Shown: piece by piece, positions 1 through 10,390 of the stretch
How the letters are laid out: each line of letters begins with the position of its first letter
Position numbering within the stretch: position 1 is the stretch's first letter
DNA from: Azolla caroliniana
Lineage: Eukaryota; Polypodiophyta
Reading direction: 5' to 3'
Assembly: GCA_043228905.1 (NCBI GenBank)
Contig: JBHGNT010000020.1
Location: 4,092,001 to 4,156,000, forward strand
Length of the DNA: 64,000 nucleotides
Position numbers and translations under genes: made by a program
Notes under the pieces: generated by a model
What the model saw: the letters and a program-made list of their open reading frames with translations, nothing else
Database searches by the model: none
Told to the model about the DNA's origin: nothing

Positions 1-172
1 TCTCTCTCTCTCCTTGTGTATTGTTCTTTCTAACGCTTCCGCAAGCAATCTTTCACATATGACACATAGTTAATGTGTAGAGAGTAGTGGTATGACTCTT
101 GACCTTTGACTCATCATAGATTCTCAAAAGTTGTGTTCACATGTTGTGCTATGTTGAGCTTGATTCTCAACA
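1..172 (-). repeat. Copia-1 3' LTR (partial, cut by window edge)
   Basis: Positions 61..172 repeat 5690..5801 almost base for base and end in the LTR terminus TGATTCTCAACA (read on the plus strand). A polypurine tract lies directly beside it at 173..183 on the minus strand. Confidence 0.9.
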
Positions 173-183
173 CACCCCCTCAA
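173..183 (-). other. Copia-1 polypurine tract
   Basis: Read on the minus strand this is TTGAGGGGGTG, placed immediately before the 3' LTR, where plus-strand DNA priming takes place. Confidence 0.8.
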
Positions 184-185
184 GC

Positions 186-3100
186 TCAATTCGGGTTGGT
201 TCCTTTCGATTGATGTCCGCTTCGGTTGGTATCCGGTTCAGATGATCTCCGTTGTCCGTTTTGGCTCGTACCCGGTTCGGTCGGTATCCAATTCTCGTTT
301 GTACTCCCCCTCAAGCTTGGTAAGTCAGGGAGCATAAATCCAAGGTCTGATATGAATTGCCGAAGCTTGTCGGCTCCTAGGGCTTTGGTGAAGATGTTGG
401 CCGTCTGAAGATTCATGTTGATGTGTTGAAGGTCGACATCTCCAGCCTGTACGCTCTCTCGAATGAAGTGATAGTGCACTTCGATGTGCTTTGTGCGTGC
501 GTGGAACACCGAGTTCCGAGCCAGATATATACTGCTCATGTTGTCGTAGTAAAGGGGAATAGGATCCTTGATGGGAACGCCCAGATCCTTCAAAATCCTC
601 TTGAGCCATACGACTTCACATGCAGCTACGGCTGCGCCCCTGTATTCCGCCTCCGTACTCGAAAGAGCGACGATAGGATGCTTCTTGCTACTCCACGAAA
701 TCGCTTCGCTGCCGAGGGAGAAGACAAATCCGGAGGTCGATCGTTGAGAGGCTTTGTAGCCAGCCCAGTCTGCATCTGTGTACCCTTTGAGTCTTATTGG
801 TGTGGCCGATGCGTAGAGAACGTCGTAATCCATTGTGCCGCTCACGTATCGTAATACTTGCTTAACGCAATCCAAGTGAATGTCGCATGGTTTTTGCATG
901 AATTGGCAGAGGAGTCTGACTGGATAGCTAAGGTCAGGTCAAGTGATCGTGAGGTAGACGAGGCTCCCGATCAGTTGACGATATTGGGTCGGCTCGGATT
1001 CATCTGTGCAAGAGTCAACATTTAGTTTGAGGTTTCGATCGAGAGGTGTAACGACCGATTTGCACTCAGTCATCCGGAACTTGTATACCGAGTTGAGAAT
1101 GTAGTGCCGTTGAGAGATCATAATGCCAACCGGAATCCGAATTACTTCGATGCCAAGGAAGTAATGGAGCTCCTTCATGTCTGTCATCTTGAATTTTCTG
1201 GAGAGGAGGGACTTGACCTTGTTGATGTCGACTAGACTTTCACCTCCAATGACCAGATCATCCACGTATAGGATGATGACAATTAAGCTTCTAGAGTCGT
1301 GTCGTACGTAGAGGGAGTTGTCGGATTTCAACATTCGAAAGCCGATTGATGAAGATATTGTGTAATCTTCGAATGCCAAGCATGCGGTGCTTGCTTGAGG
1401 CCGTAGAGAGGCTTCTTGAGTTGGCATACAGCTTTTGGATGAATGCGCGATTCGAAGCCGGGTGGTTGTACCATGTACACCTCGTCTAATTCGTCTTGAA
1501 GAAAGGCGTTCTTGACGTCCATTTGGTGGAGGTGCCACCCTTTTGCCACTGCAAGTGCGATCACGGTTCACACTGTCGTATTTTTGCCATCGGGGCAAAG
1601 GTCTCTTCGTAGTTGACGCCATGTGTTTGTGCGTATCCCGCTACGAGTCGAGCTTTGTAGCGGTTGATGGAGCCGTCGGCATTATACTTCACCTTGTAGA
1701 TCCATCTACATCCGATCGCCTTCCTGTGCGGTGAGTGGGGAATGATATCCCATGTGTTGTTCTTGCATAGTGCACGCATCTCCTCGTTCATTGCTTCGAT
1801 CCATCGCGGGTCCTTCGTGGCTTCGGAAAAGGTTTCTGGCTCCCCTATTGTTGCGATCTTCATCATAAAGGTGTAATGGTATGCCATATAATCGTTGTAG
1901 CCAAATCGGGTTACGGGGTTCTTTTCACGGGTGGATTGGCGGAGCTTCTCGTTTGCGGATACTACGGCGTTCTCCACTCCATTTGTCCGGATCTCAAGGC
2001 CTTCGAACTCACTATCGAGGGAGTGAGTCGATTCGTTGCCGTCGAAGTGATCTTCTTCATACTCCGGCATTTTCGCCTTCCCTTTGTCCATCTTCGGACT
2101 CAACCGAGATGTGCTTTGATCGCTCGAGGGCTCTTGTGGTCCGCTCAGTCGGGTCGTGATCGGACTTTCTTCGAACATGCGCGTAAGTCGATCTTCGGCT
2201 TCTATCTCCATTTTGGTGGAATCTGGGTCGAGCGGAATCGAAGTCGAAGCTGTCTCTGGTGCGTACCAGGATGCGGACTCGTCGAAAACGACGTCTCGAC
2301 TTACTCGAGATTTTCGAGTTGAGGGGTTGTAGCACTTGTACCCCTTTTGCTCCAGTGAGTATCCTATGAGGATACATTTCTCTGACTTCGGGTCAAGCTT
2401 TTGACGCTTCTCGTTGGGGATGTGCACGTACGCAATTGAGCCAAATATCCGAACATGCGATAGGTCTGGCTTCTTTCCGAAGAACTTCTCGTGTAGAGTA
2501 AGTTTGTGCACACCCGATGTCGTACACTGATTCATGAGATAGACGGCCGTGTTAGCTGCTTCCGCCCAATACGATTTCGGCATGTGCTTTTCGTTAAGCA
2601 TAGCCCGTGCCACTTCGAGGATGTGCCGATTCTTGCGTTCGGCCACTTCGTTTTGTTGTGGTGTATGTCGATACGAAAATTCTCGCCGTATTCCTTCTTT
2701 CTGTAGAAATGCAGAAAATTCGTCGGAGAAGTACTCCTTGCCTCCATCCAACTGAAGACATCGTACATGTCGACCCATGGCTTTCTCGACTTCATTCTTA
2801 AATTTTTGGAAGTGTCCGAACACTTCGTTCTTTTGTCGCATTGGGTAGATCCAAGTGTGCCTAGAGAAGTCATCGATGAAGGTCACGTAGTATCGGCATC
2901 TGCCGAATGTCACCGTTTGAGTCGGACCCCATACATCGGAATGAATTACGTCGAGTACGCCTTTGCTCACGTTCCGCTCCTTCGGAAATGGGTGCCGATG
3001 TTGCTTGCTGAAATGGCAAGCGGCACACATGCCTTCAATCTCTTTCTCCGTGAATGTCGGGAACCCAATGACGACTCCTTTCGATTGCATTGCCTTGAGC

Positions 3101-3683
3101 TTTTGGAGGTTGATATGGCCAATCCGCTTGTGCCATAACTCTATGTCGGAATCGGCTTTCATGCCCTTTGCGAACATGGCTGATTTCATCTCGTGTGAGT
3201 TGAGAATGAACAGTCGGCCCTCTCTTCGTCTGCGTGCGATGAGTCGGCCCTCTTTTTCGATGAAGCAACTGCCTTGATTAAATCGTACTTGCATTCCTTA
3301 CTCTACAATTTGGCCGATGGAGACCAAATTATTCGTGATAGTTGGTACATGCAAGACATTTTTAATATAAGTTTGCATTCCTTCTTCTCTGAATGGAACA
3401 TTCCCAATGTGCCGAATCGGGTGCATAGTGTCGTCTCTAGTTTCGACATAGCTGAGTCGGTCTGGCTCTTGAAGTTCTCGGAACCATTCTTGATGCGACG
3501 TCATATGGTTCGAGGCACTGGAATCGACGAACCATACGTCTTCCGGACCGGAGGCATTAGTAGAAGTGGAGGTCGACATAGAATTCGCTCTATGTCTCAT
3601 CACGAACATTCCACCGCGATTGTCATAGTCGGAGTTGATGGCGTAGTTGGTGAGTTGTCGGCTAGTGGAAGCCGACTCGCGTA
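186..3683 (-). pseudogene. Copia-1 pol remnant: protease, integrase, RT, RNase H
   Basis: Reading down the minus strand: protease with the copia motif FVDSSASNHM near 3530; integrase zinc domain (WHKRIGH, then CAACHFSKQH) around 3000..3140; integrase core with HSDVWGP, LDGGKEY and NEVAERKN carrying the D, D and E residues; the IN-to-RT linker; RT with KNAFLQ and ILYVDDLVIGG near 1260; and RNase H with YTDADWAG and LSSTEAEY (186..899). The frame shifts near 1564 and again near 1340, and a stop separates RT from RNase H near 939. It therefore cannot make a full polyprotein. Confidence 0.9.
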
Positions 3684-4317
3684 TGTCGTGTTGTTACGCT
3701 CTTCGTGTTCGGAAAGAGGCGGGACCGCAGGGGCCTCGAACCAAGGGGCGTGAGAAAGAGGGGAGAGAGAGAGAGAGAGAGAGAGCAGCTTGCAGAAACA
3801 CAGAGGAGGAAAGAGACGGTGAACAAAGTCTTAATTACAATCGACAACTATTACAACCGGCAAGCCGGCGACGGACCCAACTCAGGTGGACACACACACA
3901 CACGATGCTCACGCACCCACACAGCCCCGACTGCACTATGGAGCCTCTGGTGGAAGCACACGGGCTGTCCACGAAGCAGAGGCAACTTAGTCCCAAAATC
4001 TTGCATAGAACGACGCGCGATGGAGGAGAGGGCTCGGTCCCCGTTCGACAGCACCCTTTTTTTTCCCCCTTACTCCTCCCTCTCTTTTATAACCCAAGGA
4101 GGGAGGCTACTTCCACTTGTTACATCATGTTTATTCCCTGTCCTTTGGACAGGGATACGCCTCGATTTCCTCCCTCCCGAATGCGTACTACCTAGGATTT
4201 CGCCTCGGCGACTTGTACCTACCTATGTACTATACAACAAAACTTGTGCCCACGTGTAAGGGCCGGTTTTCGCATGTTATACCCGGTTTCCGCCTAGGGA
4301 CGGTTTTCTCCACGACA
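3684..4317 (-). repeat. Solo LTR of the Gypsy-4 family inside Copia-1 gag
   Basis: This 634-bp block starts TGTCGTG and ends CACGACA and matches the Gypsy-4 LTR at 51869..52525 along its length. Shared features include the GTTGTTAC start, the ACAC-rich stretch, CTTTTATA (TATAAAAG on the minus strand, near 4084) and the end CGCCTAGGGACGG. No internal Gypsy-4 sequence is present, so it is a solo LTR left by LTR-LTR recombination. Flanking 5-mers are gcgta (3679..3683) and acgca (4318..4322), which differ by two transitions and fit an aged target-site duplication. The gag reading frame resumes across it. Confidence 0.9.
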
Positions 4318-5169
4318 ACGCATCTTCTTACGGCATTCTTCTTCGTGGTGACTGATTTTTTCGCAATATCCGACTTCAACCAAGCTTTGTCAGTTCGGAG
4401 TGGAATGGAAGCTCCCCCTTCTTCCAAAGGTTCCTCAATGGCTTCTGTCTTGATGCCGAAATTGCAAATTGTTTTTGTAAATCGGGCCTTATCCGCCACG
4501 TCCTTGGCCGAATCAGCCTCTTCTTGCACGCCCACGTCCTCTTCCTCCATCCGAATGTGTGTAGAGCATTTGGCCTTCCAATGCGTTGTTCCTTGTTCGA
4601 ACATGATTCTCTTTGACCAACAACATGGATTGAAGGTTGAAGAAGGAGGGCAGATTCTCCCATGCTAGTACGACGGTCCACATCGCGCCGAATCGTGGTG
4701 CAAGGCCGCCGAGACATATTTGTATCATCTCGTCATCCTACACGTTTACGCTTATCGAGTCGAGTGAGTCGCAAAGCTCCTTGATCTTCAAAGTTTAGCT
4801 TGTGACAGACATATCCCTTTGTTGGATATTATTCAACTCTTGGCAAAGTTGAAGCTTCCTTGCGGTCGTGTTGGCGGCGAAAATCTTTCGTAGATTCTCC
4901 CACGCTTCCTTCGGCGTCTTGGCTTCTCGAATGTACTCGAGCATGTGGTCGTGAACACATGTTGCCAAGCAATACATCACTTGGCTTGCCGCTTGCTCCC
5001 ACGTTGCATAGTCGGCGTCTTCCGGGTTGGGCCGATTTTCTTGTGCTCCTTTGATGTAGCTCCAATTGCCTTGGCCGACAAGGTATTGGTGCATCTTGTA
5101 CTCCCAAGATGCAAAGTTGTTGCAATCCCACTTCTCGCTAGGGAGAGCGCTCCCCATTTGAGTATTCAT
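4318..5169 (-). pseudogene. Copia-1 gag remnant
   Basis: The N-terminal part starts with ATG at 5169 (MNTQMGSALPSEKW) and has the copia Gag pattern FASWEYKMHQYLVG, then EAWENLRKIF. A stop ends this stretch at 4795. The frame continues to a degraded CCHC knuckle next to the solo LTR, reading VGYCEKISHHEEEC, in which the first Cys has become Val. The last codons before the insertion are KKMR; after it the frame resumes with RESAS, matching the uninterrupted Copia-2 sequence KKQRELAS. Confidence 0.85.
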
Positions 5170-5331
5170 TGTCGATGTAGATTTCTTCCTTCTTTTCTTT
5201 TCCTTCTCTCTCGAACACGAGCTATGTAATCACACTACGATAGCGATGAGCTGGTTCTTCTTGAACGTCGGCGTAGAGCACAACACACGATCACGATGAG
5301 GCGAGTGGGCTAGATCGAGCTACCAAATCGC

Positions 5332-5343
5332 TCTGATACCATG
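5332..5343 (-). other. Copia-1 primer-binding site (tRNA-iMet type)
   Basis: The minus strand reads TGGTATCAGAGC directly after the 5' LTR end. This is the standard primer site of plant copia elements, complementary to the 3' end of initiator tRNA-Met. Confidence 0.92.
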
Positions 5344-5801
5344 TAAAGAATCGGGTATGATTCTTGTTTAGCGAAAGAGATGTGTGTTATGTGTATGTGT
5401 GAGAGGAATTAGAGGAGAGATGAGAGAACACTAGATAGATTGACAAGAGAAATAAAATACTCAAGAAGAAGGTGTATATTTCACAAGTAGAATAAGAATT
5501 ACAAAATGTAGCATAATAAGGAGTCACAACTGACTTAGTATGAAGTATGAGGAGGGTGCTTTATATAGGGTCACCCTCTCTCTTCATTAACTTTACAACA
5601 ACCACTCTCTCTCTCTTGGGGAATGTGAAGACTCATAGTCATGGGGAATATGTAACTCATTAGTTATGTGTCATATAATATGATTCTATGACACATAGTT
5701 AATGTGTAGAGAGTAGTGGTATGACTCTTGACCTTTGAGTAATCATAGATTCTCAAAAGGTGTGTTCACACATTGTGTTATGTTGAGCTTGATTCTCAAC
5801 A
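5344..5801 (-). repeat. Copia-1 5' LTR
   Basis: The 458-bp LTR has near-matching inverted ends: TGTAAAGAATC at its plus-strand left end and TGATTCTCAACA at its right end. A TATA-like stretch (CCCTATATAA on the minus strand) lies at 5561..5570. The 5-mer after it is gtcat; its partner lies outside the window. Confidence 0.9.
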
Positions 5802-6490
5802 GTCATCATACAACATTGTCATGGTGACTTATCTAATGCTTTCGATGTAATCGTAGAATAAGTGTCACATAAGCTCAAGGTGCACACCCTAAGGTCCAAT
5901 GCCAAGGAATGAAAATGTATTGTATATGAAAGTTGCATGGCTCTTGATAATCAGTTGTACTTTAACATTGGGAATCAAATTGATGGCCTTTGGCAATACA
6001 CCGATCAACTCTTAGGAAATTGTTCCATACCCGTGTAATAGGTTTTGTTTCCAAAAACTTCGTCTAAAGAGTGATTGATGTGTTTAGGATGACTATTGAT
6101 GGTTTAGTAAACAGATTCCTTAATGAGACATTGATAAGGAGATTGAATTAATGTGTAACAAGAGACTAGATAATAACAAAAAATGGTAATACTAAGGATC
6201 TCCTCTTACTTCAAGCACCCCTCTCACCACCCCTCTCTATCCTAAGATTCTTCTCATTTCTAGCTCCCTTCAGCAATCCGCAATGGTCTAGGAGTTTGAT
6301 AGTTCAGTTAGGCTCAGTTTAGGCTTGAACTTACATAACTGAATTGAGCCTGGTTTGGCTCGACTATAGTCCTTCTTAATTGAGTCAAACCACTTATGTA
6401 AGCCATTTATATATTTTTGAAGAGAGAGAGAGAGAGAAACAATAAGGAGAGAGAAATAAACTAAGAGGCCAAGAGAGAGAGAGGGAGAGA
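5802..6490. other. Non-coding stretch, GA tract at the end
   Basis: No gene or recognisable element is seen. The stretch is AT-rich with a GA microsatellite around 6421..6440 and further GA-rich sequence to 6490. Confidence 0.5.
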
Positions 6491-6503
6491 GCCTAGATGG
6501 ATG

Positions 6504-6600
6504 TAGCTCAGTTGCTAAGGTTGCCCAATCGAGACGAGGTGGTCATGGGTTTAACCCCTTGCCTACATTCCACAGTGGCATCTAGTGAAATAAGAGATAT
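6504..6600 (+). repeat. tRNA-derived SINE-like head
   Basis: A pol III box A (TAGCTCAGTTG, 6504..6514) and a box B-like GGGTTTAACCCC (6547..6558) lie about 32 bp apart, the spacing found in tRNA genes and tRNA-derived SINEs. The bases between them do not form a full cloverleaf that I can recognise, so a SINE head or decayed tRNA is more likely than a working tRNA. I could not define a 3' tail or target duplication. Confidence 0.45.
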
Positions 6601-7651
6601 CTATTGAGTAATAGAGAAGTGATAAAATTGGGCTTCGAATCCATTGAAGCAAAGTTTGGTGATCGACATAGAAAGAGAAGCAACATCCTATTAAGTAATA
6701 TGAAAATGATTTTATGCCATATATCATAACTAAGACCTCACACTCCATCGTTGAATAGTTCTATTCAACAACATTTAGCTGATGTCTAGTGAAGGTGATG
6801 GGGAAGTCGAGAGTTCCATTGATGTGCTGGGCCAACACCACTCCTATGGTGGAGACGAAGGCAGAGGCAGAGGCATAAGTATGCACGTGGAACTCTTTGT
6901 CCCATTCTGGTGACTGGAGAATAGGGGCCTTGGCTAGGTGTTCTTTGAGGTGTTTGAATGCTTGGGTACACTCCTCCATCCATGTGTACTTTTTTAATAG
7001 AGCGTAGAGAGGCCGTGTGTTCTGGGTAAACATCTTGATGAAACAATGGTAGTAACTCGCGTATACCATGAATCCTTTTAACTGCTTTTGATTTGTCACT
7101 GGTGACATTTCTAATATAAGTTTAACCTTTTCCTCGTCTATGGAGATGTCGTCTTTTGATACCACATGTACGAGGATGAGGTCGTGCTTGACCCAGAATT
7201 TATAGTTGAGAGGATTACGGGAGAGTTGATACTCTTGATATTTTTCAAACGTCGTACATAATAATGAGAGGTGGGCGTGCCACTTGGTGTGGCTACACAA
7301 GTCATCGACCTAAGATTCGTAGTTTGGAAGCAAATATATGATTCGTTGCCTGTTGGTAAGTGCTTAACGTTGAGATTTGATTGTATCTTGAGAATTCATC
7401 TATGAATCTGCAGGCCTCTGGCCCCACTACCCATTCAAGTGCTCGATGTATGGTAGTGGGTAGTTGTCTCTTATTGTGGCCTCATTTACTTGACGGGAAT
7501 CTATGCATACCCGGATTTTACCATTTTTCTTTGGAACAACCACTATTGATGAAACCCAAGTTGTCCGATCAATTGGGTAAATAATATTGGTTGCCAATAT
7601 CTTATTAATCTCTGCCTTTACATGTTGGGCTGCCAATATCTTATTAATCAC
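6563..7651 (-). pseudogene. Gypsy RT/RNase H remnant
   Basis: On the minus strand, 7427..7651 reads as the RT fingers (VVVPKKNGKIRVCIDSRQVN, then YPLPYIEHLNG). Next, 6761..7300 holds the thumb and connection (KAPILQSPEWDKEF, FVSTIGVVLAQ), and 6563..6748 holds RNase H (FYVDHQTLL). Between 7300 and 7427 the RT palm is missing apart from a VDDLCSH trace. No LTR, gag or integrase of this element is present. It is an old, internally deleted fragment. Confidence 0.8.
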
Positions 7652-7755
7652 AATAAAACCATCATCATCATCATATAAAGGAGCATATCATTTGGACAAC
7701 CACTTGCATTCCTTTATTTGGCCTAGTGGAAATCATTATGACATATATTTAAAAT

Positions 7756-8099
7756 CATTGTTGTAGAATACTTAGCATAAAATATGTGTAGCATACATAT
7801 GCCAAGTATTCTAAGTTTTTTTTAAAAATGCTTAGAATACGTATTTTATAGATAAAATATGTTAAATACTTAGAATACGTGTAGAATACTTGTAAAATAC
7901 ATTAAATAATTCTTAAAATTAAACTTTTGTTTTCAAAAGAAGAAAATTTAACTTTTTTGAAATGATAAATACTTGTTAAATACGTAGAGTACGTCAAATT
8001 TTAAAAAACAACAATTCTAAAACGTAGAATACATGTAGAATACTTTAGAGTATTCTAAAATGTATTCTAAACGTAGAATACATGTTTTTTACAACTATG
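7756..8099. mobile_element. hAT-like MITE candidate
   Basis: This AT-rich 344-bp block begins CATTGTTGTA and ends TACAACTATG, inverted repeats that match at 9 of 10 positions. The flanking 8-mers tttaaaat (7748..7755) and ttaaaaat (8100..8107) agree at 7 of 8 positions, the 8-bp duplication size of hAT elements. The interior is full of TAGAATAC and its inverse GTATTCTA, so it would fold back on itself. It has no coding capacity. Confidence 0.55.
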
Positions 8100-8107
8100 T
8101 TAAAAAT

Positions 8108-9161
8108 ATTATAATGACATAATCAATGTGGTTATTTTATTACAAGAAATATTTGTTCAACTAAGTTTACGTACAGTTAATAATGAAATCTCCATTATTG
8201 TTCCTTGTAGTTAATTATTTTCTTTCAAAAGGAATAACAACACTTCTTTAACAACATAAATTTGGTTTGGACTCTAAGTATCTCCCATTAAAAACCAATA
8301 AGACATGGAGTTTTCGTTTATAAGTTAGAATTGTGTTTGTATTTCCAATTGTCAACTCATAAACTCATATAAATAGAATACTTTGTTGACTTCAAGAGGC
8401 ATTGACAATTCAAAAATGGCAGCTTATGTTGCTGATTTGTCTCATTTGTCCTTCACGTTCTCACATTTAAAACCGACTTCTTGTATAATTGTGTAAATTT
8501 AGAATAGAGCATTTAATAGCTTTATCAAATTTGTACTATAATCTACAATATATCAAGCATTACTAATATATTAAATATATTTTACAAAATCTCCCAATGA
8601 GCAATAGAGTATAGTAATCAAGCAATAGGATAGTTAACCCTGACACAATAAAAATATATCCATGTATGGGCCATAATGTTACATGTAATTGCAAGTTGTA
8701 TAAGTTCATAAAGTAAATTGCAAAAATCTCGTTTAGTTGACTCTTTTAAAGAAGGCAAGGTGTCTACTTGAGTACTAATATACAACTCAACATTATGGAT
8801 CTAAAGGACATAAAGGAATCAAATAAATTTGTTTGTCATTTTCTTACAATTCAAAATGATAGGTTACAACTCATAAAACTGTTGTCATATTGCAATCTTT
8901 GAACAAATTAAGATCGTTCCATTTTGTCATATTATAAAGATGTTATCATAATGACATTGCAATTAGACCATTTCTTAGTCAACAATTCTATCATACAAGA
9001 TTTAAAAATAGCCTAAAATGAAATATACTCTATGTCCATTTCTCACAAATAGTTTTGTATTTTTTTTGTCTTACTAGCTTGAAAGTTGTCTAGTAGACCT
9101 ATAAGTAATCATTTAAATACCTAACTAGAGAGGAAATTTAGAGTCATATATTATGGTGATT
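8108..9161. other. AT-rich intergenic DNA
   Basis: No open frame of note, RNA gene or repeat boundary was recognised. Confidence 0.5.
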
Positions 9162-10006
9162 GTTGGCCTATGAGAGTATGATCTGGAGGCGGAGGTGTGG
9201 ACCGGGAAGAGTTAAACCCGGGCGGATAATATTAGGATAGGTAATTATTATTAAGGAAATGACGGATCCGGATAGTTGTACCAATCCAGATCCGCATCAA
9301 TTAGTAGCCTGTAGCCGGTAGGCACCGTTTTGTAACTCTGATCCAGATTGATGTATATTTCACGGGAGTAATACAAGTGTTAAGTGTTGTTGTGTTAATC
9401 TTATTGTCTATCTTGTGTACTTGCCATATGTGCCATCATTCATAATCTTACGCGTGTAATTAAGATCTGGATAATTGTGTGATTCCAGAAGGTATTCTAG
9501 AAAGTAATCGGATAGTGTTAAGTGAATAAGTGTCGAATCATCATCCATATCTCCGACCACCCCTTTGGATATGTGTTCTAGAATGGAACACCCTCTGCTT
9601 GTGGCTAGTCCGGCCCATGATTAACATAGTTTTGGCAACCACAATTCCTGCACAGAGTAGTGAACAACAGGGAATGGATGTCTAGATAGACGAACAACCC
9701 AATGACCAAGCAAGCGAGAAGATTAGCCGATCGATTGAGGAGGCGTGAAGCTTACCAACATGCGGCAGAAGAGATTTGGTAGGATCGATCTTTTCCAGAG
9801 TGCTTCGGCGGATCGCAGAGGAAACAGTTTGGATTCAAAATCAACAACACTCAGACGAAGGAAGCAACCTTACCAGTCAGCTGGATGTTGAATCGATATT
9901 GCAGACTTTAGCAACATGCACTAGAGATTCAGAGGCTTTTTCGGCATTCGAGTCAGGATCAGACAATGGCGAGCGGGAGCGTCCACTCGAATTATACTAG
10001 GCCTAG
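9162..10006 (+). pseudogene. Possible decayed gypsy 5' end: LTR-like sequence plus gag start
   Basis: From about 9162 (TGTTGGCC) the sequence becomes less AT-rich and ends near TGGAACA (about 9590). A primer-site-like TTTGGCAACC follows near 9631. An ATG at 9702 then opens a basic stretch, MTKQARRLADRLRRREAY, that stops after about 25 codons. A different frame stays open to 10000 with acidic content. This layout (LTR, leader, gag start) is a guess; no second LTR or pol is linked to it. Confidence 0.25.
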
Positions 10007-10390
10007 TTTCATTTCCATCCAAGTCTCTCAAAAAGAAGTGAGAGGTCAAAGGGTTTCGATGTGGATGTGGCCTGTGGTCCCAATGTAGAAGGTACCCCAA
10101 CCGTAGCTTCTAGGCGGCGTAGCTCATGTTCCCTTATCTTCTTAATTGTTTCTACTCCATGTCGAGTTACTTTGAAGCCCGACATCCAAGGGCATTTGGT
10201 TGTTCTTTGCATTTCTGCTTCATCAATAAAGAGGCTGAGTGGTGTAGGTGTGTCCACATTCATCATCTCCCTTTGTTCCTGAAAATTTACATTAGTTACA
10301 TGTTGGTGAATATTAAAAGGGTTATGGTTACTAAGTTTGCAGTTTATTCTCCCTATGTTGTTTTAGCTCTAAGATATACCTACCTAGTCT
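10007..10390. other. Unassigned stretch before Copia-2
   Basis: A minus-strand frame of 85 codons (10009..10266) stays open but resembles nothing I know. No LTR or primer site for Copia-2 is seen here. Confidence 0.4.

Larger units (their letters stand above)
1..5801 (-). mobile_element. Copia-1: decayed Ty1/copia LTR retrotransposon with nested solo LTR
   Basis: The full layout of a minus-strand copia element is visible: 5' LTR (5344..5801), iMet-type primer site, gag, protease, integrase, RT, RNase H, polypurine tract and the inner end of the 3' LTR (1..172). The 3' LTR runs off the window. The two LTRs match over the last 110 bp or so but differ near the window start, where a CT tract occurs in both. 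Coding is broken by frameshifts near 1564 and 1340, stops, and a solo LTR at 3684..4317. The protein resembles Copia-2 and Copia-7, so these are one family or close relatives. Domain order PR-INT-RT-RH confirms copia rather than gypsy. Confidence 0.93.

Noticed and set aside
6504-6558. Functional tRNA gene
   Set aside because: Box A and box B fit, but I could not form acceptor and anticodon stems or a clear anticodon loop.
7756-8099. CRISPR-like array because of the repeated TAGAATAC motif
   Set aside because: Repeats are short, unevenly spaced and in both orientations, and this is plant nuclear DNA; a fold-back MITE explains it better.
10009-10266. 85-codon minus-strand frame as a host gene
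   Set aside because: No recognisable motif, and its position between decayed elements makes chance or fragment status more likely.
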